Source of the DNA: Cryomorpha sp963748925
GTDB lineage: Bacteria; Bacteroidota; Bacteroidia; Flavobacteriales_D; Cryomorphaceae
NCBI GenBank assembly: GCA_963748925.1
Contig: CAVVKG010000008.1
Location: forward strand, 62,001-126,000
Direction of reading: 5' to 3'
Length of the DNA stretch: 64,000 bases
Numbering within the stretch: position 1 is the stretch's first letter; every line of letters starts with the position of its first letter. The notes beneath the pieces are model-generated. The model worked only from the letters and a program-made list of their open reading frames with translations, searched no databases and was not told where the DNA came from. Both the position numbers and the translations under genes were made by a program. Of the stretch, positions 26,315 through 33,050 are shown piece by piece.

Positions 26315-26505
26315 TCAGGGTTCTGACACTTCTCTTCAGGTCGGGCTCCGCATACGCCGCAGCTAGCTCCTTTTTCACTTAGCATTGGGTTATTGCTTGC
26401 ACATGTGCCGGCAAATTGGCCGTCTTTTTTAACGAGAATTTTAATGGCGATTCCCGCAAATGCAAGGGCCAGAAGGGCGATAGTAATTAAGATTAACTTT
26501 ATCAT
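26311..26505 (-). CDS. Small NqrM-like membrane protein with four conserved Cys
   Basis: A 64-residue protein: one N-terminal transmembrane helix (~3-23) and a short tail with Cys in FAGTCAS, GASCGVCG and EEKCQ. The layout resembles NqrM (DUF539), which delivers iron to the NqrD/NqrE centre of Na+-translocating NADH:quinone oxidoreductase. Its neighbour apbE supplies the other maturation step of that complex, so the pair fits an Nqr-maturation unit although the two genes face each other. Identity of family membership was judged by eye. Confidence 0.65.
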   Translation of the reverse strand: MIKLILITIALLALAFAGIAIKILVKKDGQFAGTCASNNPMLSEKGASCGVCGARPEEKCQNPD

Positions 26506-26521
26506 AACGCTTAATTTGGTA

Positions 26522-26529
26522 CAAAGGTA
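26522..26529 (-). promoter_or_regulatory. Candidate -7 element TACCTTTG of the NqrM-like gene
   Basis: Consensus match ending 16 bp before the ATG, supporting independent expression from apbE. Confidence 0.5.
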
Positions 26530-26566
26530 ATGCCAGAACCTGGCAATCCAAAATTGGTTCGATAGA

Positions 26567-27302
26567 TTACCGGGGCAACACCTGCCCGCTCCCGTTTATA
26601 CTGGTGTCAACATTATCAGGATCACCTGAATAGAGAATGTTGCCGGACATATTTATTTCTCCAAAAAGATAGGCGTTGGCCACACAAAGAATATCCTGAA
26701 GTGAGGTGTTATTTACTGTCGTAATATCAGATTGTAGTCTGGAAGCATCAAATTGACCTACCGAGGCATTGTACAGGCCTGCATTTTTAGTTCGGCCGGC
26801 CAGGGTAATTCCCGTATATCCGGTATGCGCATACACTCTGGCGCTGTCCGTATTGAAAAGCATAAAAACCTCACCATTTGAGAGCCGTTGTTCGTAGAGA
26901 AAGTCGTGGCTTTTAAGCGAGTCAACAAAAGTGATATTTGCACTTGAAGTGTTTTCCAAATAACTCAAGGTGGGGGCATAAATTCTAACAAGTGGAATCT
27001 CCTTTAGCGATCTTACCCAATTGCAAGTAGCTTCGTTTGAAATGTAAAGGGAGTTTCCATCGCGTTTTGTTTCAATGTGGTGCACAATGTTTTCACCAAA
27101 TTCCACTTCTGCATAGCACGTTTCGGAATAATAGTATTCCAGATTTATCTTGTCTTTTAAAAACACCCGATCGAAAACACCGATTGATCGCTCTTCGGTA
27201 ACCGTGTCGCCAAGTGATTTTAAGCAATCCCAGCTATCTTCATTATTACAACTCTGGAGAGACAGAAAAGCTATAAATGCTATGTAGAATGCCTTTTTTC
27301 AT
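26567..27302 (-). pseudogene. GIN-domain (DUF2807-like) lipoprotein, frameshifted in the start-proximal poly-A
   Basis: The frame from 27166 down encodes a GIN/DUF2807-like beta-solenoid domain. The same frame reads upstream through a lipoprotein signal (KKAFYIAFIAFLSLQSC) but meets TGA just before it. The ATG at 27302, overlapping the upstream gene's stop as ATGA, is one base out of frame. The run after it has six A's (27294-27299 on the plus strand); five would give MKKAFYIAF... and an intact ~244-residue lipoprotein. This is therefore a sequencing error, a recent null mutation or a slippage switch. Without the shift it would start at GTG 27166 and lack an export signal. Confidence 0.8.
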
Positions 27303-28375
27303 TTCAGTCGATATGCAATTCCGAGTTCGCCATTATCAGCTTTTGCGTAGTGCGATTTCAGCCCTACAAAGGCTTGCCACCGATCAAAATTATATACTAC
27401 GTGATACCTAAAAAACACCATTCCATCACCTTCAAACTTGGGGAAAATGTATGAACCCAGCGAAAGTCGTATACCAATAGGGTTGAAGTTTAATTGATAG
27501 ATTCCGGCGATATACGGGCGGTAATTGTAGCTGCTGTTTCTTGCGGGTTCATTTATATCTAAATCCCGATAGGCCAGGCTGGCATTGTAGTTCATGCCCA
27601 GTTCGCCACCAAAGGTTGATTTCGGAGTAATTTGCTTTTGCCAAACTGTAAATAGATTGGCTACCCCGTATTTTTCCGATCCAATTGGGCCTATTTGCTT
27701 GAAGCCAAATGACGACCCCACAAACCATTCTCCCGGTAGTTTTTCAAGTGTTTTTTCTATCCTTGTGGGAGTTTTGAATCCATTGGGACTGTAAGTGAAA
27801 AGAAGCTTGAGCATAGCCACATTGATGCCGGTATTTGGTAATTTCATTGCTCCATTTGAAAAATGGTGTATGCCCAGGCCGGGTTTTACCAGCCACTTTT
27901 CAGATAACTGAACTCTGCCATAAATATTGAGTGCCAGAGCAACATTCATGTGTGAGCCTATTGCCGAATTGTGAAAGTTTGACTCCAGGTCAAATGGCTT
28001 TTCTACGTAAGCCACTCCCAGTCCCAGCTTTAGTCCTAAGCCTCTGTTTCGCGTAAGCGGAAGATCGTAAAACATCCGCGCAGCAGCTGCTTTCCCAAGG
28101 TAAGGCGATTGCAAATCATAGGCGTTTACGCTAACTCCCCAGGTTGGGAAATTGTAATCGTGATGCCATTGTTTAGATCCGTCGGTTGAGAACGCCAATT
28201 CAAATTCTATGCCCGGAATATGCCCGTCAATGAGATATTTCATATTGGGATGATGGGGCATGATAATACCTCCCATCGGTCCGATGCTCATCGTGATATG
28301 CCGCAAAGTATCTTGTGCATTTGCCGAAAAGGCACCCCATAAAATAATAAAAACTGAAAGATGAAAACGATTCAA
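27299..28375 (-). CDS. PagL/acyloxyacyl-hydrolase-like outer-membrane protein
   Basis: A ~358-residue beta-barrel protein of the lipid A 3-O-deacylase (PagL)-like family. The GIHHFSNGAMKLPNTGIN motif contains the family His-x-Ser-Asn pattern. TTG 28375 gives a clean signal peptide (NRFHLSVFIILWGAFSANAQ); the frame is open further up to ATG 28522, but that would put ~50 unrelated residues before it. The protein may remodel lipid A acyl chains in the outer membrane. Its stop overlaps the ATG of the GIN-domain lipoprotein gene. Confidence 0.75.
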   Translation of the reverse strand: MNRFHLSVFIILWGAFSANAQDTLRHITMSIGPMGGIIMPHHPNMKYLIDGHIPGIEFELAFSTDGSKQWHHDYNFPTWGVSVNAYDLQSPYLGKAAAARMFYDLPLTRNRGLGLKLGLGVAYVEKPFDLESNFHNSAIGSHMNVALALNIYGRVQLSEKWLVKPGLGIHHFSNGAMKLPNTGINVAMLKLLFTYSPNGFKTPTRIEKTLEKLPGEWFVGSSFGFKQIGPIGSEKYGVANLFTVWQKQITPKSTFGGELGMNYNASLAYRDLDINEPARNSSYNYRPYIAGIYQLNFNPIGIRLSLGSYIFPKFEGDGMVFFRYHVVYNFDRWQAFVGLKSHYAKADNGELGIAYRLK

Positions 28376-28570
28376 ATTGCTGGCTACTTTGAGTTTCTCA
28401 ATATACGCAACTGGCTGGATCAGAATGTTCAATAGCAAGGCGCGCGTGGTTCTAAAAACCAAGGAGTCCCGATAGACCGGGATGACTGTTTTTAGAAGGA
28501 GGGCAACGCCGATAGTGGACATTGTGGACAGACACTACGTAAACTGAGACAGCAAACTTAGCAGTTAGAA

Positions 28571-28603
28571 TTGTTATATGCCAAATTGAAATGGCTAATT
28601 TTG
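28571..28603 (+). promoter_or_regulatory. Promoter of mazG: TTG -N22- TAATTTTG
   Basis: The -7 element TAATTTTG is at 28596-28603, with a candidate -33 TTG at 28571. It overlaps an upstream in-frame ATG (28591), so that ATG cannot be in the mRNA, which decides the start at 28621. Confidence 0.6.
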
Positions 28604-28620
28604 CACGAAATAGAAACCCT

Positions 28621-29394
28621 ATGAAGGATAAGCTGAAAGCATTTGAAAGGTTGTTGATAATAATGGACGAGCTTAGAGAGCAGTGCCCATGGGATCGCAA
28701 GCAAACCATGGAGTCTCTGCGCCATCTAACGATCGAGGAGCTTTACGAGCTTTCTGATGCCATTATCGACAATGATTTGGAAGAGGTGAGAAAAGAGCTG
28801 GGCGACTTAATGCTTCACCTTGTGTTTTACAGCAAAATAGGAAGTGAGAAAGGGGCTTTTGATATAGCAGATGTGCTAAACGGTGTTTGTGATAAGTTGA
28901 TTAACAGACACCCACATATTTATGGAGATGTGAAGGTGAGTGGAGAAGATGAGGTGAAAGCCAACTGGGAAAAAATAAAATTGAAGGAAGGCAAAGGCAA
29001 TAAATCTGTTTTGGAAGGAGTGCCAAAATCGCTTCCATCATTGGTAAAAGCCGGAAGAATTCAGGACAAAGCCCGCGGTGTGGGATTTGATTGGGATAAT
29101 GCCGATCAGGTTTTGGAGAAGGTACACGAAGAGCTTGGCGAACTAAAGGTGGAAGTGGATGGAAAAACGGATAGAGTGGAAGAAGAGTTTGGTGACGTAC
29201 TTTTCTCAATGATAAATTATGCGCGCTTTCTCGGAATCAATCCGGATGACGCCCTGGAGCGAACAAACCGGAAGTTTATAAAGCGATTTAAGTACCTGGA
29301 AAAAGAATCGGCAAAGGATGGGAAGCAAATGGGCGAGATGAGCCTTGAAGAGATGGATGTGTATTGGAACAGAGCCAAAACACTGAAGGATTAG
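28621..29394 (+). CDS. mazG: Nucleoside triphosphate pyrophosphohydrolase MazG
   Basis: A 257-residue all-alpha NTP pyrophosphatase that hydrolyses (d)NTPs to NMP and PPi. It has the two-domain bacterial layout: N-terminal domain with CPWDRKQTMESLRHLTIEE and EELGDLMLHLVFYSKI-type metal-binding Glu/Asp, and a C-terminal domain with GFDWDNADQVLEKVHEELGEL and EEFGDVLFSMINYAR. The start is fixed by the promoter. It stands alone. Confidence 0.94.
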   Translation: MKDKLKAFERLLIIMDELREQCPWDRKQTMESLRHLTIEELYELSDAIIDNDLEEVRKELGDLMLHLVFYSKIGSEKGAFDIADVLNGVCDKLINRHPHIYGDVKVSGEDEVKANWEKIKLKEGKGNKSVLEGVPKSLPSLVKAGRIQDKARGVGFDWDNADQVLEKVHEELGELKVEVDGKTDRVEEEFGDVLFSMINYARFLGINPDDALERTNRKFIKRFKYLEKESAKDGKQMGEMSLEEMDVYWNRAKTLKD

Positions 29395-29451
29395 CCCGAA
29401 TTTTTTGAAAGCATTTTTAATGACGATATAGATTATCCTTATCGAAATTAA

Positions 29452-29482
29452 TTGATCACATGATTTTATCTATTTAAATTTG
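29452..29482 (+). promoter_or_regulatory. Promoter of the thioredoxin gene: TTG-N20-TAAATTTG
   Basis: TTG at 29452-29454, a 20-bp spacer and TAAATTTG at 29475-29482, 18 bp before the ATG. It is the best full promoter match in the window. Confidence 0.7.
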
Positions 29483-29500
29483 CACCAAAATTAAGAACAA

Positions 29501-29818
29501 ATGAGTGTACATAATATAACAGATCAAGATTTTAGCACCACGATTTCTGGAAAGGATAAGGCTATTGTAAAATACTTTGCCGATTGGTGTGGATCGTGCA
29601 AACTAATTTCTCCAAAATTTCGCAGATTATCTGATGATGAGCGATTTGAAGGTGTTGATTTTCTGGAAGTAAATGCAGAAATCAATGAAGCGGCGCGCAA
29701 GGCGGCCAACGTGGATAACCTTCCGTTTTTTGCCGTATTCAAAAATGGAGAAATGGTAGAAGGATCTGCCACTTCAAAAATCGAAAACGTTGAAAAACTA
29801 TTAAATAAGTTGAATTAA
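29501..29818 (+). CDS. Thioredoxin-family protein
   Basis: A 105-residue cytosolic thioredoxin fold with active site ADWCGSCK (~28-35; WCGSC rather than WCGPC) and cis-Pro in NLPFFAVF. It likely acts as a disulfide reductase. Its TAA overlaps the next ATG (TAATG), and the two genes share a promoter and terminator. Confidence 0.92.
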   Translation: MSVHNITDQDFSTTISGKDKAIVKYFADWCGSCKLISPKFRRLSDDERFEGVDFLEVNAEINEAARKAANVDNLPFFAVFKNGEMVEGSATSKIENVEKLLNKLN

Positions 29819-30060
29819 TGAAGATTCCATCGATTAAAAAGATTGCCGAGACATATGAAATTCTTGAGCTTGAAAAGGCTGAGCTAGCTTTATTAGAAGA
29901 GCAAACGCCCGAAATTGAAATCGAAGGTTCAGATGAAGGCGAGCAATTGACACATATCATGGCTGCGCTTGAAATAAAGCGCCAAATGGTGAGAGATGGA
30001 GTTTCCTTTCCAAAGGCTCTGAGAAACTATACACAGCGAGTTCGGAATTCGATTTCGTAA
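29818..30060 (+). CDS. Small conserved protein coupled to thioredoxin (DUF6952-like)
   Basis: An 80-residue acidic helical protein (KIPSIKKIAETYEILELEKAE; EQLTHIMAALEIKRQMVRDG). I recognise it as a short Bacteroidota family found beside thioredoxin genes (DUF6952, from memory). No catalytic motif is present. Coupling by TAATG suggests it partners the thioredoxin. Confidence 0.75.
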   Translation: MKIPSIKKIAETYEILELEKAELALLEEQTPEIEIEGSDEGEQLTHIMAALEIKRQMVRDGVSFPKALRNYTQRVRNSIS

Positions 30061-30082
30061 AATTTAATAAGTGATTTTATTG

Positions 30083-30115
30083 AGCCGCAACATATTAATT
30101 GTTGCGGCTTTTTTT
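30083..30115 (+). terminator. Intrinsic terminator
   Basis: AGCCGCAAC/GTTGCGGCT 9-bp stem, 9-nt loop and an eight-T run, 22 bp after the stop of the thioredoxin operon. Confidence 0.95.
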
Positions 30116-30540
30116 GTGAGTTTTAGGACTTAATCGGTTTTATAATCGGTATTCCTGAAGTTGCTCGAGAATAAACTTTTTTAAATCCTAAATTGATAAA
30201 TTTGAGAAATGGAATTGTTTTTTCTGGAAATGGGATTTAGGTTTGTTGGCTCAGTATTACGCCCAGCGGTTATTAGACCGGTGCGCTTAGTTTTTAAGTT
30301 TAACGGAGCGGAGTACTCTTTTCATGAAGTGTTAAATTTGGATAATTAGGTGGCGCGCTACGACCCTAACGTAGACCAAGGTGTTTTCTATGAAGTGATC
30401 TGTCGACTATCCGCATCAAGCATGACTCTCACATGGTTTCTGGTAGTTCCGGCATAGCAGTTCTCCTATCCTTATTTGAAATGGGAAATAATCCAATAAT
30501 CGGAGCAGATAATTAAATGAATAAATTTAAATTGACGTTT
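30116..30540 (+). pseudogene. Degenerate remnant of a small lipoprotein of the local family
   Basis: No intact gene lies here. At ~30300-30420 the translated text (YSFHEVLNLDN, stop, VARYDPNVDQ) matches the C-terminus of the intact 32378-32803 lipoprotein (YSFQEVVNLENYLARYDLNIDQ), with one stop and then loss of frame; nucleotide similarity continues to about 30440. A TAAATTTG element at 30197-30204 may be a surviving promoter, and a 46-codon open frame from 30209 covers the upstream part. Confidence 0.65.
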
Positions 30541-31011
30541 ATGAAAAGCTTACACAATTTTGTAATGTTTTTAGGATTGTCAATCCTTTTAACTTTGAGC
30601 AGTTGCGAAGATATACCAGTAATTAGAGAAAGGATTCGTGTAGTAAACAATTCTGATCATAATATTGAATCTAGTGCTCCTCTGCGCAATGGTACATTTT
30701 ATCCTGATACATCACTAACAACAGTTGTTAAAGGGTCGCTTCAGGAAACTACTCCTGGATCTAAGGCTTATTTTGATTTTCACGGTAGAGGTTCAATTGA
30801 AGAATATTTGGAAGAAACCCCTCTGGGTTTAGTATCAATCTTCATTTTTCACCTTGACACGCTTGGCGCATTCAGTGATGATCAAATAGTAGAAGGATAT
30901 AAAGTTCTAGCCCGGTATGACCTTTCGTTGGCTGATTTAGAGACGCTTGATTTCAATGTGCCTTACCCGCCAAGTGAAGCGATGGACTCAATGCAGGTTT
31001 ACATCCCTTAG
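30541..31011 (+). CDS. Small lipoprotein, RYD-L...YP family, copy 1
   Basis: A 156-residue lipoprotein (MKSLHNFVMFLG...LTLSSC; ATG 30517 is an alternative start). After a short beta-rich domain the C-terminus carries the family signature GYKVLARYDLSLADLETLDFNVPYPP. The same signature recurs in the two other intact lipoproteins here (31287, 32378) and in two broken copies. The function is unknown; immunity or surface-adhesion roles are possible. From 30679 on, the DNA is duplicated at 31825. Confidence 0.75.
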   Translation: MKSLHNFVMFLGLSILLTLSSCEDIPVIRERIRVVNNSDHNIESSAPLRNGTFYPDTSLTTVVKGSLQETTPGSKAYFDFHGRGSIEEYLEETPLGLVSIFIFHLDTLGAFSDDQIVEGYKVLARYDLSLADLETLDFNVPYPPSEAMDSMQVYIP

Positions 31012-31142
31012 TTTTATAGCGCAGCTGCTGATTTCTTAAATAATTTCTGAATTTTTTTGAGTTAAGAAAAGTTCAATCATTAAATTCGTATTATAGGGTT
31101 TGATATCAAGTTGGAAGACAGGATTCCGCAGCATTATAAATG
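30679..31142 (+). repeat. 464-bp direct repeat, copy A
   Basis: Covers the 3' two-thirds of lipoprotein copy 1 plus its 3' flank. It is nearly identical, by eye well above 90 percent, to 31825-32289. Both copies include the AGCTGCTGATTTC flank and the CCGCAGCATTATAAATGT end. Confidence 0.93.
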
Positions 31143-31272
31143 TTTCGGAACGGGACAAGTAGGCGGACTAAACCCTATTCAGTTAAATGCGAGATGGTAT
31201 GATTATGCACGATGGTTTATTGGTTTTCCTGTAACACCAATTATTATCGGCATTATCAATTCACGACAATAA
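31084..31272 (+). pseudogene. Short fragment resembling an Rhs-core C-terminus
   Basis: An open frame without ATG reads GFDIKLEDRIPQHYKCFGTG, then GGLN and LNARWYDYARWF, and ends at TAA. Bacteroidota Rhs cores end with text like YKYNGKE...GLN-WYDYGARFYD; the order of matches (HYK..G, GLN, WYDY.AR) is the same. It is probably a decayed Rhs tail, judged only by eye. Confidence 0.4.
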
Positions 31273-31286
31273 TTAAATTCTATAGA

Positions 31287-31685
31287 ATGAAAATCAGAAT
31301 CCTAATCTGCCTAATTTTATTGACATCAACAACTTGTAAGAAGGAAGGGGATGATTGTCACTATAATATAAAAGTAACGAATTCATCTTCCAGCAATGTT
31401 TACTATGCAGTTCCCGGTTTCAACGCTAATGGAACTTGTAAGTTAAATGGAAACATATTAAACCCGAACCAAACTTGGAAATATCGTCCTTTTAATTCTT
31501 GTATAGAAAATAATTGGAATACAAATGATCGAATAGTGATTTATATCGTTAATGCTGAATATTTTAATCCACCGGGAGAATATTATGATTGCGACTCAAT
31601 CGGGGTAAACAATGACATTCTTGAAACTTATTATTTGAGCCTGTCGGATCTTAAGAATATTGATTTTCAGATAAATTATCCGTGA
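31287..31685 (+). CDS. Small lipoprotein of the same family, diverged
   Basis: A 132-residue lipoprotein (MKIRILICLILLTSTTC, then KKEGDD, a surface-export-like acidic stretch). It is a Cys-rich small domain, then LETYYLSLSDLKNIDFQINYP, the family C-terminal signature without the RYD residues. ATG 31287 is chosen over a longer frame from 31212, because the upstream part overlaps the Rhs-like fragment and lacks a signal. Confidence 0.7.
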   Translation: MKIRILICLILLTSTTCKKEGDDCHYNIKVTNSSSSNVYYAVPGFNANGTCKLNGNILNPNQTWKYRPFNSCIENNWNTNDRIVIYIVNAEYFNPPGEYYDCDSIGVNNDILETYYLSLSDLKNIDFQINYP

Positions 31686-31722
31686 AGTAGTCAAAATGGA
31701 TGATAGTACCATTGTAATATAG

Positions 31723-32157
31723 TTCGCACCAGATAGCGAATTTCTGAAGACAAAGAAACCGATATCTTCTAATTTAGAAGATAGAATTGAAAATCAATCT
31801 AAACACTTAGAAAGATCGATAGTACCTCTGCGCAACGGGCCATTTTATCCTGATACATCACTAACAACAGTTATTGAAGGATCGCTTCAGGAAACTCCTC
31901 CTGGATATAAGGCTTATTTTGATTTTCGCGGCAGAGGTTCAATTGAAGAATATTTGGAAGAAACCACTCTGGGTTTAGTATCAATCTTCATTTTTCACCC
32001 TGACACGCTTGGCGCATTCAGTGATGATCAAATAGTCGAAGGATATAAAGTTCTAGCCCGGTATGACCTTTCGTTGGCTGATTTAGAAACGCTTGATTTC
32101 TTTGTGCCTTACCCGCCAAGTGAAGCGATGGACTCTATGCAGGTTTACATCCCTTAG
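31723..32157 (+). pseudogene. 5'-truncated copy of lipoprotein 1
   Basis: In-frame ORF with no ATG and no signal peptide; it starts after TAG near 31720. From 31825 it is nearly identical to lipoprotein 1 (PLRNGPFYPDTSLTTV ... LADLETLDFFVPYPPSEAM). The upstream ~100 bp are unrelated to copy 1, so the duplication captured only the 3' part. A TTG at 31954 would give only the last 67 residues. Confidence 0.82.
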
Positions 32158-32289
32158 TTTTATAGCGCAGCTGCTGATTTCTTAAATAATACCTTAACTT
32201 TTTTGAGTTAAGAAAAGTTCAATCATTAAATTCGTATTATGGGGTTTGATATCAAGTTGGAAGAAGGGATTCCGCAGCATTATAAATGT
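31825..32289 (+). repeat. 465-bp direct repeat, copy B
   Basis: Partner of 30679-31142; the two copies are about 1.15 kb apart in direct orientation, flanking the 31287 lipoprotein. Confidence 0.93.
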
Positions 32290-32373
32290 AGCGGAGCGAA
32301 GTATACTCTGATTTTTAGTGGTCCTCTTGGTAGTGTTTTCGTTATAATTTTTAATCGCAATAACCCCCAATAG
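32239..32373 (+). pseudogene. Second Rhs-core-like fragment
   Basis: A 44-codon frame starting MGFDIKLEEGIPQHYKCSGA, parallel to the fragment at 31084-31272 but diverging after it. It ends 4 bp before the next lipoprotein ATG. Either a remnant or a tiny leader ORF; no independent evidence of function. Confidence 0.4.
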
Positions 32374-32377
32374 AAAG

Positions 32378-32803
32378 ATGAAGTTTATTAAATCATATTT
32401 AATTATTTTCTTACTTCTTCTTATAGCGTCATCCAATAGCTGCAAAGAAGAGAGTGGTAGTGGTGATGATAGATTAACAACCGTCAATAACTCTTCAGAC
32501 TCGATATTTTCGGTAATCAAAATTCCGGAACCTGATACAACTTTACTCCAAGAAGGAACTTGCACATACTGCTTTGTGGAAATACCGCCAAATTCTACAT
32601 ATAAGCACTTTAATCAAGTAAATTGGGAAGTCTATATCAATAGCCTTAGCCCGCAAAACAGGGTTTCCATGATTATAGTAGCTCCCGATACTTTAAGGAA
32701 GTATTCTTTTCAAGAAGTGGTAAATTTGGAAAATTATCTCGCGCGCTATGACCTCAACATAGATCAACTTAATTCTATGCAGTGGACTGTTGAATATCCG
32801 TAG
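32378..32803 (+). CDS. Small lipoprotein, RYD-L...YP family
   Basis: A 141-residue lipoprotein (MKFIKSYLIIFLLLLIASSNSC, then KEESGSGDD). The C-terminus SFQEVVNLENYLARYDLNIDQ followed by LNSMQWTVEYP fits the local signature. The broken copy at ~30300-30420 is its closest relative in the window. Paralogues with conserved ends and divergent middles are what immunity families look like, but no toxin gene is present. Confidence 0.75.
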   Translation: MKFIKSYLIIFLLLLIASSNSCKEESGSGDDRLTTVNNSSDSIFSVIKIPEPDTTLLQEGTCTYCFVEIPPNSTYKHFNQVNWEVYINSLSPQNRVSMIIVAPDTLRKYSFQEVVNLENYLARYDLNIDQLNSMQWTVEYP

Positions 32804-33050
32804 AGTGGGACTCACCGCTGGTTTACGCCTGCAGTTTGCCAATCCATATTTGGCCATTGGGAATAATGCGCTCCGCTGCATTTAAAATGCTGCGGAAATT
32901 CCTGCCATCTTTTTTAGTTTGAGAAAAACACAAATAATCCGCAACAACCTCAAGACTCCAACCCAAAATCCCACAAACTTCAACCTCTTTTTAAACGACA
33001 TGCAATAAGTATCGGCTAAATTTTACCTTTGTAAATCTTCAAACTCAGGA
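32804..33050. other. Spacer before the polysaccharide locus
   Basis: Contains an inverted repeat CCGCTGCATTT/AAATGCTGCGG (32873-32895, one mismatch) of unclear role, and the promoter element of the next gene. No ORF of interest. Confidence 0.5.
33024..33031 (+). promoter_or_regulatory. Candidate -7 element TACCTTTG of the polysaccharide operon
   Basis: Consensus match 19 bp before the BY-kinase ATG. No good -33 box; the likely start of the long + strand operon. Confidence 0.55.

Noticed and set aside
28376..28522. N-terminal extension of the PagL-like protein
   Set aside because: It would place ~50 unrelated residues before an otherwise clear signal peptide starting at TTG 28375.
31212..31286. 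N-terminal extension of the 31287 lipoprotein
   Set aside because: The extension lacks a signal peptide and overlaps an Rhs-like remnant; ATG 31287 gives a clean lipoprotein signal.
32873..32895. CCGCTGCATTT/AAATGCTGCGG hairpin as a terminator
   Set aside because: A mismatch in the stem, almost no loop and no U-run directly after it; left as an unexplained inverted repeat.
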